A stretch of 64,000 bases of DNA from an uncultured Clostridia bacterium (GCA_934500875.1 CAKSTL010000005.1:110130-174129), one strand, 5' to 3'. Positions 34,578-43,873 are shown, numbered from the stretch's first letter. Notes: generated by a model not told the origin, from the letters alone. Translations and numbers: made by a program.

Positions 34578-34784
34578 ATGGCAAAGGTAGTGTTTAACGA
34601 GGACAAATGCAAAGGATGTATGCTTTGTGTGTCCGCCTGTCCGAAAAAAATTGTGGTAATCGCAAAAGACAGGATTAACAAAAAGGGTTTCAATCCCGCA
34701 ACGGTGATTGAAATGGACAAATGTATCGGCTGCGCCTTTTGCGCAACAATTTGTCCCGACGTGGTAATTGAGGTAGAAAGGTAG
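34578..34784 (+). CDS. 2-oxoacid:ferredoxin oxidoreductase, delta subunit (2[4Fe-4S] ferredoxin)
   Basis: 68-aa electron-transfer subunit with two C-x2-C-x2-C-x3-CP motifs: CKGCMLCVSACP and CIGCAFCATICP. It would accept electrons from the TPP site of the catalytic subunits and pass them to free ferredoxin. A strong AAGGAGGTG precedes the ATG. The delta-alpha-beta-gamma order matches the Kor/Vor class. Confidence 0.92.
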   Translation: MAKVVFNEDKCKGCMLCVSACPKKIVVIAKDRINKKGFNPATVIEMDKCIGCAFCATICPDVVIEVER

Positions 34785-34794
34785 GGTGAAGAAA

Positions 34795-35859
34795 ATGGCA
34801 AAAGTATTGGTTAAGGGTAACGAAGCTTTGGCAGAGGCTGCAATAAGGTCGGGCTGCCGTTTGTTTTTCGGATACCCGATAACGCCTCAGACAGAGGTAT
34901 CGGCTTATATGGCAAAAAAAATGCCCAAAATCGGCGGAACTTTCCTTCAGGCTGAAAGCGAGGTTGCGGCGATTAATATGGTTTACGGCGCAGGCGGCGC
35001 AGGAAAAAGGGTTATGACAAGCTCGTCCAGCCCCGGAATAAGCCTGAAACAGGAGGGTCTTTCCTATATAGCCGGAGCAAACGTTCCGTGCGTTGTGGTG
35101 AATATCGTAAGAGGCGGCCCGGGTCTTGGCGGAATTCAGCCGGCACAGTCCGACTATTTTCAGGCCGTAAAGGGCGGCGGTCACGGCGATTACCGTATTA
35201 TCGTGCTTGCGCCTTCGTCCATTCAGGAAATGGTTGATTTGACAAGCGACGCTTTTAATCTTGCGGACGAGTACAGAATGCCCGTTATGATTATGGGTGA
35301 CGGTATGCTCGGTCAGATGATGGAGCCGGTAGAGTTTCCCGAAGAGGACGAAAACGCTGTTTATGCCGAAAAAGGCTGGGCGGCGTGCGGCACGCAGATG
35401 AAAAGAAAGCACAACATCATAAATTCGCTCTACATTAACGCAAAAGACCTTGAAGATACCATTATCGAGCGTCAGAAACGCTATGATATTATCGAGCAGA
35501 ACGAAGTAAGATACGAAGAAGAAGGCACGTCCGACGCCGACATTGTGCTTGTTGCATACGGCACAACGGCAAGAATTGCAAAAACGGCAATGGCAAAGGC
35601 AAGGGCAAAGGGCATAAAGGTTGGTTTAATCCGTCCCATTACGCTCTGGCCGTTCCCGAGCAAGGTTTTTGAAAGCGTTGCGGACGGCAAAAAGAAGTTT
35701 TTGTCGGTTGAAATGAGCACCGGTCAGATGGTTGAGGACGTAAAGCTTGCCGTAAACGGCAGGGGCGAGGTTCATTTCTTCGGCAGAACGGGCGGCATTG
35801 TGCCTACGCCTTCGGAAATTCTTGACAAAATAGAAAAATTAAACGGAGGTGCGTTTTAA
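34795..35859 (+). CDS. 2-oxoacid:ferredoxin oxidoreductase, alpha subunit (KorA/VorB type)
   Basis: 354-aa subunit with an N-terminal pyrimidine-binding TPP domain (GCRLFFGYPITPQTEV, the conserved ESE in LQAESEVAAINM, TSSSSPGISLKQEG) and a C-terminal transketolase-like domain with SVEMSTGQMVEDV. I use the ATG at 34795, after GGGTGA; a GTG three codons upstream lies inside that site. The enzyme oxidatively decarboxylates a 2-oxoacid to an acyl-CoA and reduced ferredoxin. Either 2-oxoglutarate or branched 2-ketoacids could be the substrate. The adjacent citrate synthase gene favours the former weakly. Confidence 0.9.
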   Translation: MAKVLVKGNEALAEAAIRSGCRLFFGYPITPQTEVSAYMAKKMPKIGGTFLQAESEVAAINMVYGAGGAGKRVMTSSSSPGISLKQEGLSYIAGANVPCVVVNIVRGGPGLGGIQPAQSDYFQAVKGGGHGDYRIIVLAPSSIQEMVDLTSDAFNLADEYRMPVMIMGDGMLGQMMEPVEFPEEDENAVYAEKGWAACGTQMKRKHNIINSLYINAKDLEDTIIERQKRYDIIEQNEVRYEEEGTSDADIVLVAYGTTARIAKTAMAKARAKGIKVGLIRPITLWPFPSKVFESVADGKKKFLSVEMSTGQMVEDVKLAVNGRGEVHFFGRTGGIVPTPSEILDKIEKLNGGAF

Positions 35860-36614
35860 TGGAAAAGGTTTTTTCAAAACCGCACGCTTTGTGCGATGTT
35901 AATTTTCACTACTGCCCCGGCTGCACGCACGGCATTGTTCACCGTCTTGTTGCAGAGGTTATAGACGAGCTTGGCATTGAAGGAAAGGCTGTCGGCGTTG
36001 CTTCGGTGGGTTGCAGTGTTTTTTCGTATAATTATTTTGAATGTGATATGCAGCAGGCGGCGCACGGCAGAGCCCCGGCGGTTGCAACGGGTATAAAAAG
36101 AGCGCTTCCCGATTCGTTTGTGTTTACATATCAGGGCGACGGCGACCTTGCGGCAATCGGTACGGCTGAAACGGTGCACGCAGCCGCAAGAGGCGAAAAT
36201 ATCTCGATTATTTTTATAAACAACGCAATTTACGGTATGACAGGCGGACAGATGGCGCCCACAACGCTTGTGGGTCAGGTTACGCAAACCTCGCCGTACG
36301 GACGAAATGCCGCAACTCAAGGTTATCCCATAAGAGTGAGCGAAATGCTCTCAACTCTTGAAGGCCCGGCATATATCGAAAGGGTTGCCGTTGACAGCGT
36401 TGCGCACATCAAAAAGGCAAAAGAGGCTATAAAGAAGTCGTTTCAGACTCAGCTTGACGGCAAGGGCTTTTCGCTCGTTGAGGTTGTGTCAACCTGCCCG
36501 ACAAACTGGGGTATGTCGCCGCTTGAGGCTATGGACTGGCTTCGTGACAATATGATTCCTCACTATCCTTTGGGAGTTTACAAGGATATAACAGCCGAAA
36601 AGGAGGAAAAATAG
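35859..36614 (+). CDS. 2-oxoacid:ferredoxin oxidoreductase, beta subunit (TPP-binding)
   Basis: 251-aa catalytic subunit that binds TPP diphosphate and magnesium. It has the N-terminal YCPGCTHGIVHRL, the metal/TPP motif GDGDLAAIG followed by NNAIYGMTGGQMAPTT, and SVGCSVFSY. The start ATG overlaps the alpha subunit stop by one base, so the subunits are translationally coupled. Confidence 0.92.
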   Translation: MEKVFSKPHALCDVNFHYCPGCTHGIVHRLVAEVIDELGIEGKAVGVASVGCSVFSYNYFECDMQQAAHGRAPAVATGIKRALPDSFVFTYQGDGDLAAIGTAETVHAAARGENISIIFINNAIYGMTGGQMAPTTLVGQVTQTSPYGRNAATQGYPIRVSEMLSTLEGPAYIERVAVDSVAHIKKAKEAIKKSFQTQLDGKGFSLVEVVSTCPTNWGMSPLEAMDWLRDNMIPHYPLGVYKDITAEKEEK

Positions 36615-36615
36615 T

Positions 36616-37146
36616 ATGACACAGGAAATAATTTTTGCAGGATTCGGCGGTCAGGGTATTCTTTTTGCGGGAAAGGTTGTTGCGTATGCCGGAATGAACG
36701 AGGGCAAAAACGTTTCGCATCTTCCTTCATACGGTCCCGAAATGAGGGGCGGCACGGCAAACTGCTCGGTTATCGTGTCGGACGAGCCTGTTGCTTCGCC
36801 CGTTATTACAGACCCGACAAGCCTTGTGGTTATGAACGGCCCGTCGCTGGATAAATTTGAAAATGCGGTTGTTCCGGGCGGCAAAATTTTTATAGATTCC
36901 ACGCTTGTTACACGTGACGTTGAAAGAAGCGACGTTGACGTTTTTAAAATTGACGCAACAAACATTGCAAACAAAATGGGGCTTCCCAAGCTTGCAAACA
37001 TCATAATGGTGGGAAAGCTTGTTAAAGAAACGGGGCTTTTTACGTATGACGAAATAAAAAGCGCTGTTACCAAAATGGTGCCGCCGTCAAAGCCCACTCT
37101 TTTGGAAAACAATATGAAAGCGTTTGACGCAGGTTATAACCTATGA
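36616..37146 (+). CDS. 2-oxoacid:ferredoxin oxidoreductase, gamma subunit
   Basis: 176-aa subunit of the CoA-binding type with the N-terminal FAGFGGQGILFAGKVVAYAGM glycine-rich loop and YGPEMRGGTANCSVIVSD, both hallmarks of the family. It follows the beta subunit by one base and overlaps rsmA by 4 nt (ATGA). With delta, alpha and beta it completes the enzyme. Confidence 0.92.
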   Translation: MTQEIIFAGFGGQGILFAGKVVAYAGMNEGKNVSHLPSYGPEMRGGTANCSVIVSDEPVASPVITDPTSLVVMNGPSLDKFENAVVPGGKIFIDSTLVTRDVERSDVDVFKIDATNIANKMGLPKLANIIMVGKLVKETGLFTYDEIKSAVTKMVPPSKPTLLENNMKAFDAGYNL

Positions 37147-38003
37147 GAAATCTTGCGTCGCCGAGTGTGATTAAAGAAATTTTGTCGGAATATGAATTTC
37201 GGTTTTCAAAATCGCTCGGGCAGAACTTTTTGATTGACGAGGGTGCGCTTTCGCAGATTGTCGCCGGTGCGGATATTAAGGATACCGACTGTGTTCTTGA
37301 AATAGGCCCCGGATTCGGAACGCTTACGCAAAGGCTTGCCGCTGCGGCGAAAAAGGTTGTCTGCGTTGAGATTGACAAGACGGTTATTCCCATACTTTCC
37401 GAAAATCTTAAGGATTTTGACAATTTTGAAATTGTAAACAGCGATATTATGAAAATTGACATAAAAAGCTTTACCGCTGAAAAATTCGGTTCGGAAAAGG
37501 TGAAGGTTGCGGCAAATCTTCCGTATTATATCACCACGCCGATAATAATGTCGTTGCTTGAGAGCAGGGCAAATTTTGAGAGCATTACCGTTATGGTGCA
37601 GAAAGAAGTTGCAAAAAGGCTTTGCGCAGAGTGCGGAACAAAGGATTTCGGCGCAATCAGCCTTGCGGTGCAGTATTTTTGTAATGCAGAGTATCTTTTT
37701 GAGGTGCCGCCGTCTTCGTTTATGCCGCCTCCGAAGGTTACATCTGCGGTGGTAAGGCTTGATTTGCTTGAAAAAAAGCGGGTTTGCGTAAAAAGCGAAG
37801 AAATGTTTTTCAAAACCGTTAAGGCGGCGTTTGCGCAGAGAAGAAAAACCCTTCTCAATGCGCTTTCAAACGCAGGCTGCTTCGGAAAATCAAAGGATGA
37901 AATATCAAAAATTTTAAACGATGTCGGAATTGATGCAAAACGCAGGGGCGAAACTCTGTCGATTTTTGAGTTTGCGGCTCTTTCGGATATGCTCGGCAAA
38001 TAA
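37143..38003 (+). CDS. rsmA: 16S rRNA (adenine1518/1519-N6)-dimethyltransferase
   Basis: Dimethylates two adjacent adenines of helix 45 in 16S rRNA, a late step in small-subunit assembly. The 286-aa protein has KSLGQNFLID (N-terminal block), the SAM-binding VLEIGPGFGTLT, the acidic VCVEID and the catalytic NLPYYITTPI, followed by VQKEVAKRL and the C-terminal rRNA-binding helical domain. It starts within the preceding gene. A strong terminator follows, so it ends the operon. Confidence 0.96.
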   Translation: MRNLASPSVIKEILSEYEFRFSKSLGQNFLIDEGALSQIVAGADIKDTDCVLEIGPGFGTLTQRLAAAAKKVVCVEIDKTVIPILSENLKDFDNFEIVNSDIMKIDIKSFTAEKFGSEKVKVAANLPYYITTPIIMSLLESRANFESITVMVQKEVAKRLCAECGTKDFGAISLAVQYFCNAEYLFEVPPSSFMPPPKVTSAVVRLDLLEKKRVCVKSEEMFFKTVKAAFAQRRKTLLNALSNAGCFGKSKDEISKILNDVGIDAKRRGETLSIFEFAALSDMLGK

Positions 38004-38009
38004 TAATTT

Positions 38010-38046
38010 TAAACGGAACAGAAAAAATACCTTCTGTTCCGTTTTT
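38010..38046 (+). terminator. Strong terminator after rsmA
   Basis: AAACGGAACAGAA and TTCTGTTCCGTTT form a perfect 13-bp stem with an 8-nt loop and a TTTTTT tail. Confidence 0.92.
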
Positions 38047-38100
38047 TGCTGTCCTTAAAAAAGCCTTTTGCAGTGCCTTGCGGAACGCAAAGTGCAAATT

Positions 38101-38132
38101 TTACCATACAAAAAATTTACCATACAAAAAAT
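38101..38132 (+). repeat. Two perfect 16-bp direct repeats upstream of the importer operon
   Basis: TTACCATACAAAAAAT occurs twice head to tail, and the next bases (TTACCCTAAA) form a partial third copy. They sit 50-80 nt upstream of the -10 box, where direct-repeat operators of AraC-type activators commonly lie. Confidence 0.75.
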
Positions 38133-38177
38133 TTACCCTAAATGCGTAAAGTTTAGCATAAATCAGCAAAAAATTCG

Positions 38178-38186
38178 TGGTATAAT
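38178..38186 (+). promoter_or_regulatory. Extended -10 promoter for the sugar importer operon
   Basis: TGGTATAAT with no good -35 at the expected distance, typical of an activator-dependent promoter. The importer start codon is 50 nt downstream. The 232-nt gap also holds the rsmA terminator and the 16-bp repeats. Confidence 0.6.
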
Positions 38187-38235
38187 TAATTATCCGAAAG
38201 AAGCAAACAATATACGATTTTGAGGTGAATCAAAA

Positions 38236-39159
38236 GTGAGTGACAGCAAACTTAAAAACAGAAGGAGATTCGGCAGAAACGGCGCACTTTGGCTTATGGC
38301 GTCACCTGCTGTAATCATAACCCTTGTTATGAGCTATATTCCTATGATTGGAATAATCCTTGCGTTTAAGAATTACAACTATGCTGACGGACTTTTCAGC
38401 AAATGGGTGGGATTTGACAATTTCAAATTTTTCTTTCAGTCGGGCAAGGCGTGGACGGTAACGAGAAACACGCTTGTGTTCAACCTTATGTTCATTGTGA
38501 TAGGCAAATTTTTTGAAATTCTGGTTGCCGTCGTTATAAGCGAACTCGGCGGAAAGTATTTCAAAAAATTCTGTCAGTCGGTAATTATTTTGCCCTACTT
38601 TGTATCGTGGGTTACTGCGGCGGCGTTCGTATATAACATTTTCGGATACGAAACCGGTGTTGTAAACACAATTCTGACAAGTATGGGTATGGAGAGGTTT
38701 AACATTTATTCCTCTACAAATCTGTGGTACTTCCTGCTTCCGGCAGTGTATATCTGGAAGGACGTCGGATACGGAAGCATACTTTATCTTTCGGCTATAA
38801 TGGGTCTTGACCAGGACTGCTACGAGGCGGCTATGATAGACGGCGCAAACAGATTCCAGAAAATAATACATATTACAATTCCCGGAATTATGCCGACAAT
38901 AATCCTGCTTGTGCTTTTATCGCTCGGCAAGATACTGCGAGGCAACTTCGATATGTTCTATCAGCTTATCGGCGCAAACAGTATGCTCTACGACGCAACC
39001 GACATTATAGACGTTTACGTTTACCGTTCGCTTGTTGAACAGCCCAACATAGGTATGACGTCGGCTATAACGCTCTTCCAGTCTGTTGTATGCTTTATAA
39101 CCATTGTGATTGTAAACAAGATTGTAAGAAAATATCAGGCTGAATATTCGCTGTTTTAG
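38236..39159 (+). CDS. ABC sugar importer permease (LplB type)
   Basis: 307-aa inner-membrane permease with about six helices and the EAA motif EAAMIDGANRFQKIIHITIPGI, cut by the ATPase partner. Closest in style to LplB/YtcP-type permeases that import oligosaccharides from pectin and other polymers. The GTG start follows GAGGTGA. It pairs with the next permease and a lipoprotein. No ATPase gene is in the operon or window, so a shared MsmX-like ATPase must drive it. Confidence 0.92.
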   Translation: MSDSKLKNRRRFGRNGALWLMASPAVIITLVMSYIPMIGIILAFKNYNYADGLFSKWVGFDNFKFFFQSGKAWTVTRNTLVFNLMFIVIGKFFEILVAVVISELGGKYFKKFCQSVIILPYFVSWVTAAAFVYNIFGYETGVVNTILTSMGMERFNIYSSTNLWYFLLPAVYIWKDVGYGSILYLSAIMGLDQDCYEAAMIDGANRFQKIIHITIPGIMPTIILLVLLSLGKILRGNFDMFYQLIGANSMLYDATDIIDVYVYRSLVEQPNIGMTSAITLFQSVVCFITIVIVNKIVRKYQAEYSLF

Positions 39160-39170
39160 GAGGTGGGAAT

Positions 39171-40100
39171 ATGCAAAAAGAATTAAATACAATATCAAAT
39201 TCGCATAAGAATAAAATTAAAATAGGCGCAGACACGGTTGCGATTAACACCATAGGCGGAATTTTTATTGCAGTTCTTGCTTTTCTGGCTCTCGTGCCGT
39301 TTATAATGGTTTTGTCCGGCTCGCTCTCGAGCGAATCGGCGGTTGTAACGAGCGGATACTCGGTGTTTATCAAAAAACTGTCGTTTGATTCGTACAAGTT
39401 TTTGTTTTCGCAGCCCAAGCAAATTCTCGACGGCTATAAGGTTACAATAATACTTGTTGCGGTAGGAACGCTTGTTTCGCTCAACATTATTACAATGACT
39501 GCTTACGTTATTTCGAGAAAAGACTTTGAGTCACGCAACAAACTGTCGTTTTTCTTCTATTTTACAACCCTGTTCAACGGCGGTATGGTTGCAACATACG
39601 TTTTTATGATACGTTATCTGCACCTTAAGGATACTTACATAGCGCTTATCCTTCCGCATATTATGAACGTTTTCTATCTTATGACAATGCGTTCGTTTAT
39701 TTCAATCACCGTTCCGCCCTCGATTGTTGAGTCGGCAAAAATAGACGGTGCAAACGATTTTATAATTTACGTAAAAGTGGTATTTCCGCTTTTAAAACCT
39801 GCGCTTGCGTCAATCGGACTTTTTATTTTCTTATCTTACTGGAACGATTGGTACAACGCAATGCTCTACATAAACACGCAGGAAAAAATGCCTATTCAGT
39901 ACGTTTTGTATAAAACCATAAACGCTGCCGAAAACTACGAAAAAGTTGCGGGACTTACCGGAATTTCCGGCGTAACAATGCCTGCCGAAACGACAAAGCT
40001 TGCCATGACGGTGCTTGTTACCTTCCCGATTGTTTTCGCATATCCGTTTGTGCAGAAGTATTTTGTAAAAGGTATTATGGTCGGCGCTGTAAAGGGCTGA
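39171..40100 (+). CDS. ABC sugar importer permease (YtcP type)
   Basis: 309-aa second permease subunit with six helices and the EAA motif in ESAKIDGANDFIIYVKVVFPLL. The N-terminal residues (about 1-18) are cytoplasmic and polar. AGGAGGTGGG, overlapping the stop of the previous gene, serves as the ribosome-binding site. The C-terminal VQKYFVKGIMVGAVKG is a usual ending for this group. Confidence 0.92.
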   Translation: MQKELNTISNSHKNKIKIGADTVAINTIGGIFIAVLAFLALVPFIMVLSGSLSSESAVVTSGYSVFIKKLSFDSYKFLFSQPKQILDGYKVTIILVAVGTLVSLNIITMTAYVISRKDFESRNKLSFFFYFTTLFNGGMVATYVFMIRYLHLKDTYIALILPHIMNVFYLMTMRSFISITVPPSIVESAKIDGANDFIIYVKVVFPLLKPALASIGLFIFLSYWNDWYNAMLYINTQEKMPIQYVLYKTINAAENYEKVAGLTGISGVTMPAETTKLAMTVLVTFPIVFAYPFVQKYFVKGIMVGAVKG

Positions 40101-40137
40101 TAAACATAAAAGGTTAAACATATAAGGAGGATGAAAA

Positions 40138-41676
40138 ATGAAAGGTTTAAAGAAAGTTATATGCCTTGCGCTTGCTGCGGTTACGGTTTTCGGCGCTCTT
40201 GCAGGCTGCGGCAAAAAGGAGGTCAAAACCAACACGGGCGATTTGGAGCCGGTAACGCTTAAATGCTATATTGTCGGCGACCTTGACCCCAACAAGGATG
40301 CTGTTTTGGAAAATTTGAACAACAAGCTTAAAGAAAAAATCAATGCTACGCTCGACATCATTGAAATTCCGTGGAGCGACTACAAGAAAAAATATTCGCT
40401 TATCCTTGCGAGCGGCGAAAATATTGACCTTATTTACACATCAAGCTGGTGCTATTTTTACTCCGAAGCACGAAAAGGCGCATTTATGCCGCTTGATGAA
40501 GATATGATTAAAACCTATGCACCCAAAACATATGAAAATCTTCCCAAGGATGCGTGGGATTACGTAAGAATCGACGGCAAAATCTCTATGATTCCTCAGC
40601 TGAAAGCAGGTATTGCGGCAAAGGTTATGGTCTACAGAGAGGACTTAAGAAAGAAATACAATGTCCCCGAAATCAAGAGTTTTGAGGATTTTGACGCATA
40701 CTTTGCGGCTATAAAGAAAAACGAGCCGGCTATGTTCCCGCTCAATGCAACCGTTGGTAATATCGAGAACCTGTTCTTTACATATATGTGGGAAAAGGAA
40801 GGCTACAGACCCGTTCATCTTACAGACGCACTTGTAACAAGCGCAGACGACAGTACAAACAGCGTTATTCCGCTCTACGAGGCAAAATCTTACAAAGAAT
40901 GGCTTAATGTTGCAAAAGACTGGAACACAAAAGGATACTGGAGCAAAGATATTTTGTCCAATAAAACAAGCAGCGATACGGCATTCTTAAACGGCACCAG
41001 CGCCGCAACCGTTTGCCAGTATTCGTCAGACATCTTCTCGCAGTCCAAAATGTATGCTATGCACCCCGACTGGGAGATGGGCGTTTACGGATTTCCCCAC
41101 AACGGAAAGCTTCCCGTTTCTTCCTATACAAACAACGGTATGGCAATTCCGTCCACAAGCAAAAACCCCGAAAGAGCGCTTATGGCATATGACCTTCTTG
41201 CGTGGGATGAAGATATCTACACCGCACACTGCTACGGCATTGAAGGCAAAACCTATCAGGTTACCGCAGACGGTTATGTAAAAGTTCCCGACGGTGTTGA
41301 CGAGAGCAAAACATACAAATTCGGCGGACTCGGCCTCAGAATGGGTATCAACAACAAGAAGTTCAACAAAGAGGATCCGTCTTACGCACTTGAGCAGTAT
41401 TCAAAATACATTCTTGACAGCGAGGCGAATGCAAAGTACGGTCTTGACGTTCCGGCTGCAAACATTCCGTATGACATAACGCCTATCGCAAACGAGCTTA
41501 CGTCGCTCGGAAACGCTCATACAAGTTATAACAATCTTCTCATTACGGGTATGAGCAAAGACAGTGTTGACAAACAGCTTGAACAGTACAAAAAAGCTGC
41601 CGAAACCGCAGGAATCAGCAAAATTTTGGAAACTGTAAACAAGCAGAAAGACGAATTTTTAAAAAGTATAAAGTAG
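40138..41676 (+). CDS. Extracellular solute-binding lipoprotein of the sugar importer
   Basis: 512-aa substrate-binding protein. A signal peptide ends in the lipobox ALAGC (Cys about residue 23), so it is anchored to the outer face of the membrane. The mature part resembles the family-1 LipO/YtcQ binding proteins (SGENIDLIYTSSWCYFYSEARKGAFMPLDE near the N-terminal lobe). A strong AAGGAGG precedes the ATG. The ligand is not readable; the adjacent rhamnogalacturonan acetylesterase suggests a pectic oligosaccharide. Confidence 0.9.
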   Translation: MKGLKKVICLALAAVTVFGALAGCGKKEVKTNTGDLEPVTLKCYIVGDLDPNKDAVLENLNNKLKEKINATLDIIEIPWSDYKKKYSLILASGENIDLIYTSSWCYFYSEARKGAFMPLDEDMIKTYAPKTYENLPKDAWDYVRIDGKISMIPQLKAGIAAKVMVYREDLRKKYNVPEIKSFEDFDAYFAAIKKNEPAMFPLNATVGNIENLFFTYMWEKEGYRPVHLTDALVTSADDSTNSVIPLYEAKSYKEWLNVAKDWNTKGYWSKDILSNKTSSDTAFLNGTSAATVCQYSSDIFSQSKMYAMHPDWEMGVYGFPHNGKLPVSSYTNNGMAIPSTSKNPERALMAYDLLAWDEDIYTAHCYGIEGKTYQVTADGYVKVPDGVDESKTYKFGGLGLRMGINNKKFNKEDPSYALEQYSKYILDSEANAKYGLDVPAANIPYDITPIANELTSLGNAHTSYNNLLITGMSKDSVDKQLEQYKKAAETAGISKILETVNKQKDEFLKSIK

Positions 41677-41694
41677 TTTGGTTTATTGCATAGT

Positions 41695-41729
41695 GTGACA
41701 GGATAAAACCGTCCGTTTTGTCCTGCCAC
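41695..41729 (+). terminator. Intercistronic hairpin after the binding-protein gene
   Basis: GTGACAGGATAAAAC and GTTTTGTCCTGCCAC form a 15-bp stem with one mismatch and one wobble and a 5-nt loop. No T run follows, so it is more likely an mRNA-stabilising or partial terminator structure. This would keep the binding protein in excess. Confidence 0.55.
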
Positions 41730-41780
41730 GCTGTGTTGTATATTGTTGTGTCGATAAAATTATGAAGGGAGTGCATACGT

Positions 41781-43835
41781 ATGAAAAGTATGTATGCGAC
41801 GGCTATGAAAAAAATCAAAAAAATCAAGGTTTTACTGTCACTTGTTCTTTCGTTGTGTATTTTGTGTGTATCAGCATATGCTGCCGTTATCGACAGTGCA
41901 ATCTACAACACGAACACCAACACCGTTACAGTAAAGGGCAATGTGCAGACAAGCGGCAATATCATTTCAGACCCCGGCTGCACCGACGCCTCAAAGTGGT
42001 CAAAGGCAAACAGCGGAACTCTTTCGGCTGATTCGGACGGAATTAAACTTACTGAAAGAAAAAATTATTACGACGGAATAAGACAGGACGTTTATTCGCA
42101 GGTTTCGTACTACAAAAACGGAAAATACCGTCTGAGCGGCGAAATAAAGGCGCTCGGCGACAAGACTGTAACTACTGATACAAAAGGAAAAGGCGACAGC
42201 GTTGCTCCGGTAACGTTTACAAGCGGCACATTTTATGTGGGAATTTTTGTAAATACAGCAACAAAAAGTTTTCCCGTTTCAAATGTAGGCAACGATTGGG
42301 TGGCATTTAGCGGAAATATCGAAATTTCCAATGTTACCGAATTTATTGAGGGCAAAAACTTTATAAACATCGTTTCAAGCACTGTTGACGCTAAAGACGA
42401 GAACGGCACCGTACTTGTGGGCGCCGACAATAAAAACCGTAAAGTGGGCGACACAAGGGATTTTTGCATACGCAATATGTCGCTTGAATATGTAGCGGGC
42501 GACAGCCTTTATCAGGGTGCGGAAAAAATAGGCATTTCCGTATGCGACGGCGAAAATAATACGGTTTATGTAAACGAAAGACAGACCGACGAAAGCGGAA
42601 ATTACGCTATCAGTATGAAGCTTCCCGAAGGCACCGACACAGATAACCTTACCGTTAAAATAAAGGGTAAAAATCAGGTTGTTCCCGTTAGCAAAGAAAT
42701 TACAAAAACGGCTGTTAACGAACAGCTCGTACTCTCTTCGGCAGGTGGAAAAACAAGGGTTATGTTTGACATTTTCGACTTTTTTGACAGTGCGGATTAT
42801 TCTGACGTTACCGCTATTGCGGCAAGCTACGACCCCGTGTATGACAGCGACGGAAATATTGACGGATACAGGCTTTATGACGCTTCAAAAGTGGAAATCG
42901 GCATAACCGAGGACAGCGAGCCTACTCAGTATGTGGACGTTAACCCTCCCAGGGGCAGCGGATTTATGAAATTATTCCTTTTAACAGACGAAATTGTGCC
43001 TGTATGCGAGGTTCACCAAAGCGGTATGGACAGAAAACTGTTTTTGGTGGGCGACTCAATCTGCACTGCATACAAAAATGCAAACCAGTATCCTGGGGCA
43101 GGATGGGGTCAGTATATAGGAAATTATCTTGATGACAATATCACCGTGGTTAACTGCGCTCACGGCGGCTACAGCACCGCAAGCTTTATGGTTTCGGATA
43201 CGTACCGAGGCGCATACGGCGGTGCTCATTCGTGGAACAGCGAAACAATAGTCGGCAAGGACGGAAAAACAAGGGCTACAAATCCCATACTTCCGCAGAT
43301 TAACGCCGGCGATTACGTTATGATTTCGCTCGGAATAAACGACAACGCTTCGAGCCCCATAGGTACAACCGTGGAGGAATACAGAACATTCCTTACACAG
43401 ATGGCGAACGACACCAGGGCAAAGGGTGCCGATGTTATATTCGTAACACCTACAATTACGGCGGCAACTCCTTACAAACTTGCTGTTCCAGAGCGTGTTG
43501 AAATAATGAAAGAAGTTGCAAACGATACAGGTGCGGTATGCCTTGAGCTTGGCGCAAGACTTGTTGAAATTTATAACAACACCGACAGAGATACTGTCGA
43601 AAAATATCATATGTATCGGAAATGGCTCAAAGAATCGAAAGAAAACGGCGGATTCGGGCTTACCGACGAAGAGATTGCAAATCATTCAAACTCTAATGTA
43701 AGGAAAGGCAACGACACACTGCATCTTTCGTATCTCGGCGCAGATTTGGTTGCAAAAACCATTTCCGAGCTTTTAACAACCACAACGGTAAGAGGAAACT
43801 TAAGTCCGCTTGCGGGATTTGTTAAAAATAATTAG
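41781..43835 (+). CDS. Secreted SGNH esterase, rhamnogalacturonan acetylesterase-like (CE12), with N-terminal CBM-like module
   Basis: Predicted extracellular enzyme removing acetyl groups from rhamnogalacturonan. The 684-aa protein has a signal peptide (cleavage after SAYA, about residue 34), a CBM4_9-like module (about 60-240, with KNYYDGIRQDV), an Ig-like segment (about 245-400) and a C-terminal SGNH hydrolase (415-668). Catalytic landmarks are S426 in FLVGDSICTAY, G461-462 in AHGGYSTASF, N520 in SLGINDN and D645/H648 in GNDTLHLS. I use the first ATG, 9 nt after GAAGGGAG. It lies 105 nt after the importer operon, supporting a joint role in pectin use. The exact ester is inferred. Confidence 0.85.
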   Translation: MKSMYATAMKKIKKIKVLLSLVLSLCILCVSAYAAVIDSAIYNTNTNTVTVKGNVQTSGNIISDPGCTDASKWSKANSGTLSADSDGIKLTERKNYYDGIRQDVYSQVSYYKNGKYRLSGEIKALGDKTVTTDTKGKGDSVAPVTFTSGTFYVGIFVNTATKSFPVSNVGNDWVAFSGNIEISNVTEFIEGKNFINIVSSTVDAKDENGTVLVGADNKNRKVGDTRDFCIRNMSLEYVAGDSLYQGAEKIGISVCDGENNTVYVNERQTDESGNYAISMKLPEGTDTDNLTVKIKGKNQVVPVSKEITKTAVNEQLVLSSAGGKTRVMFDIFDFFDSADYSDVTAIAASYDPVYDSDGNIDGYRLYDASKVEIGITEDSEPTQYVDVNPPRGSGFMKLFLLTDEIVPVCEVHQSGMDRKLFLVGDSICTAYKNANQYPGAGWGQYIGNYLDDNITVVNCAHGGYSTASFMVSDTYRGAYGGAHSWNSETIVGKDGKTRATNPILPQINAGDYVMISLGINDNASSPIGTTVEEYRTFLTQMANDTRAKGADVIFVTPTITAATPYKLAVPERVEIMKEVANDTGAVCLELGARLVEIYNNTDRDTVEKYHMYRKWLKESKENGGFGLTDEEIANHSNSNVRKGNDTLHLSYLGADLVAKTISELLTTTTVRGNLSPLAGFVKNN

Positions 43836-43844
43836 TTAAAACAC

Positions 43845-43873
43845 TGTTCAAATTTAAAAAAATATGTTACAAT
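43845..43873 (+). promoter_or_regulatory. Promoter for the CBM gene at 43,898
   Basis: TGTTCA (43845-43850) and an extended -10 TGTTACAAT (-10 box 43868-43873), spacer 17 nt. The A-rich spacer and box resemble the kinase promoter at 21,344. Confidence 0.55.
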
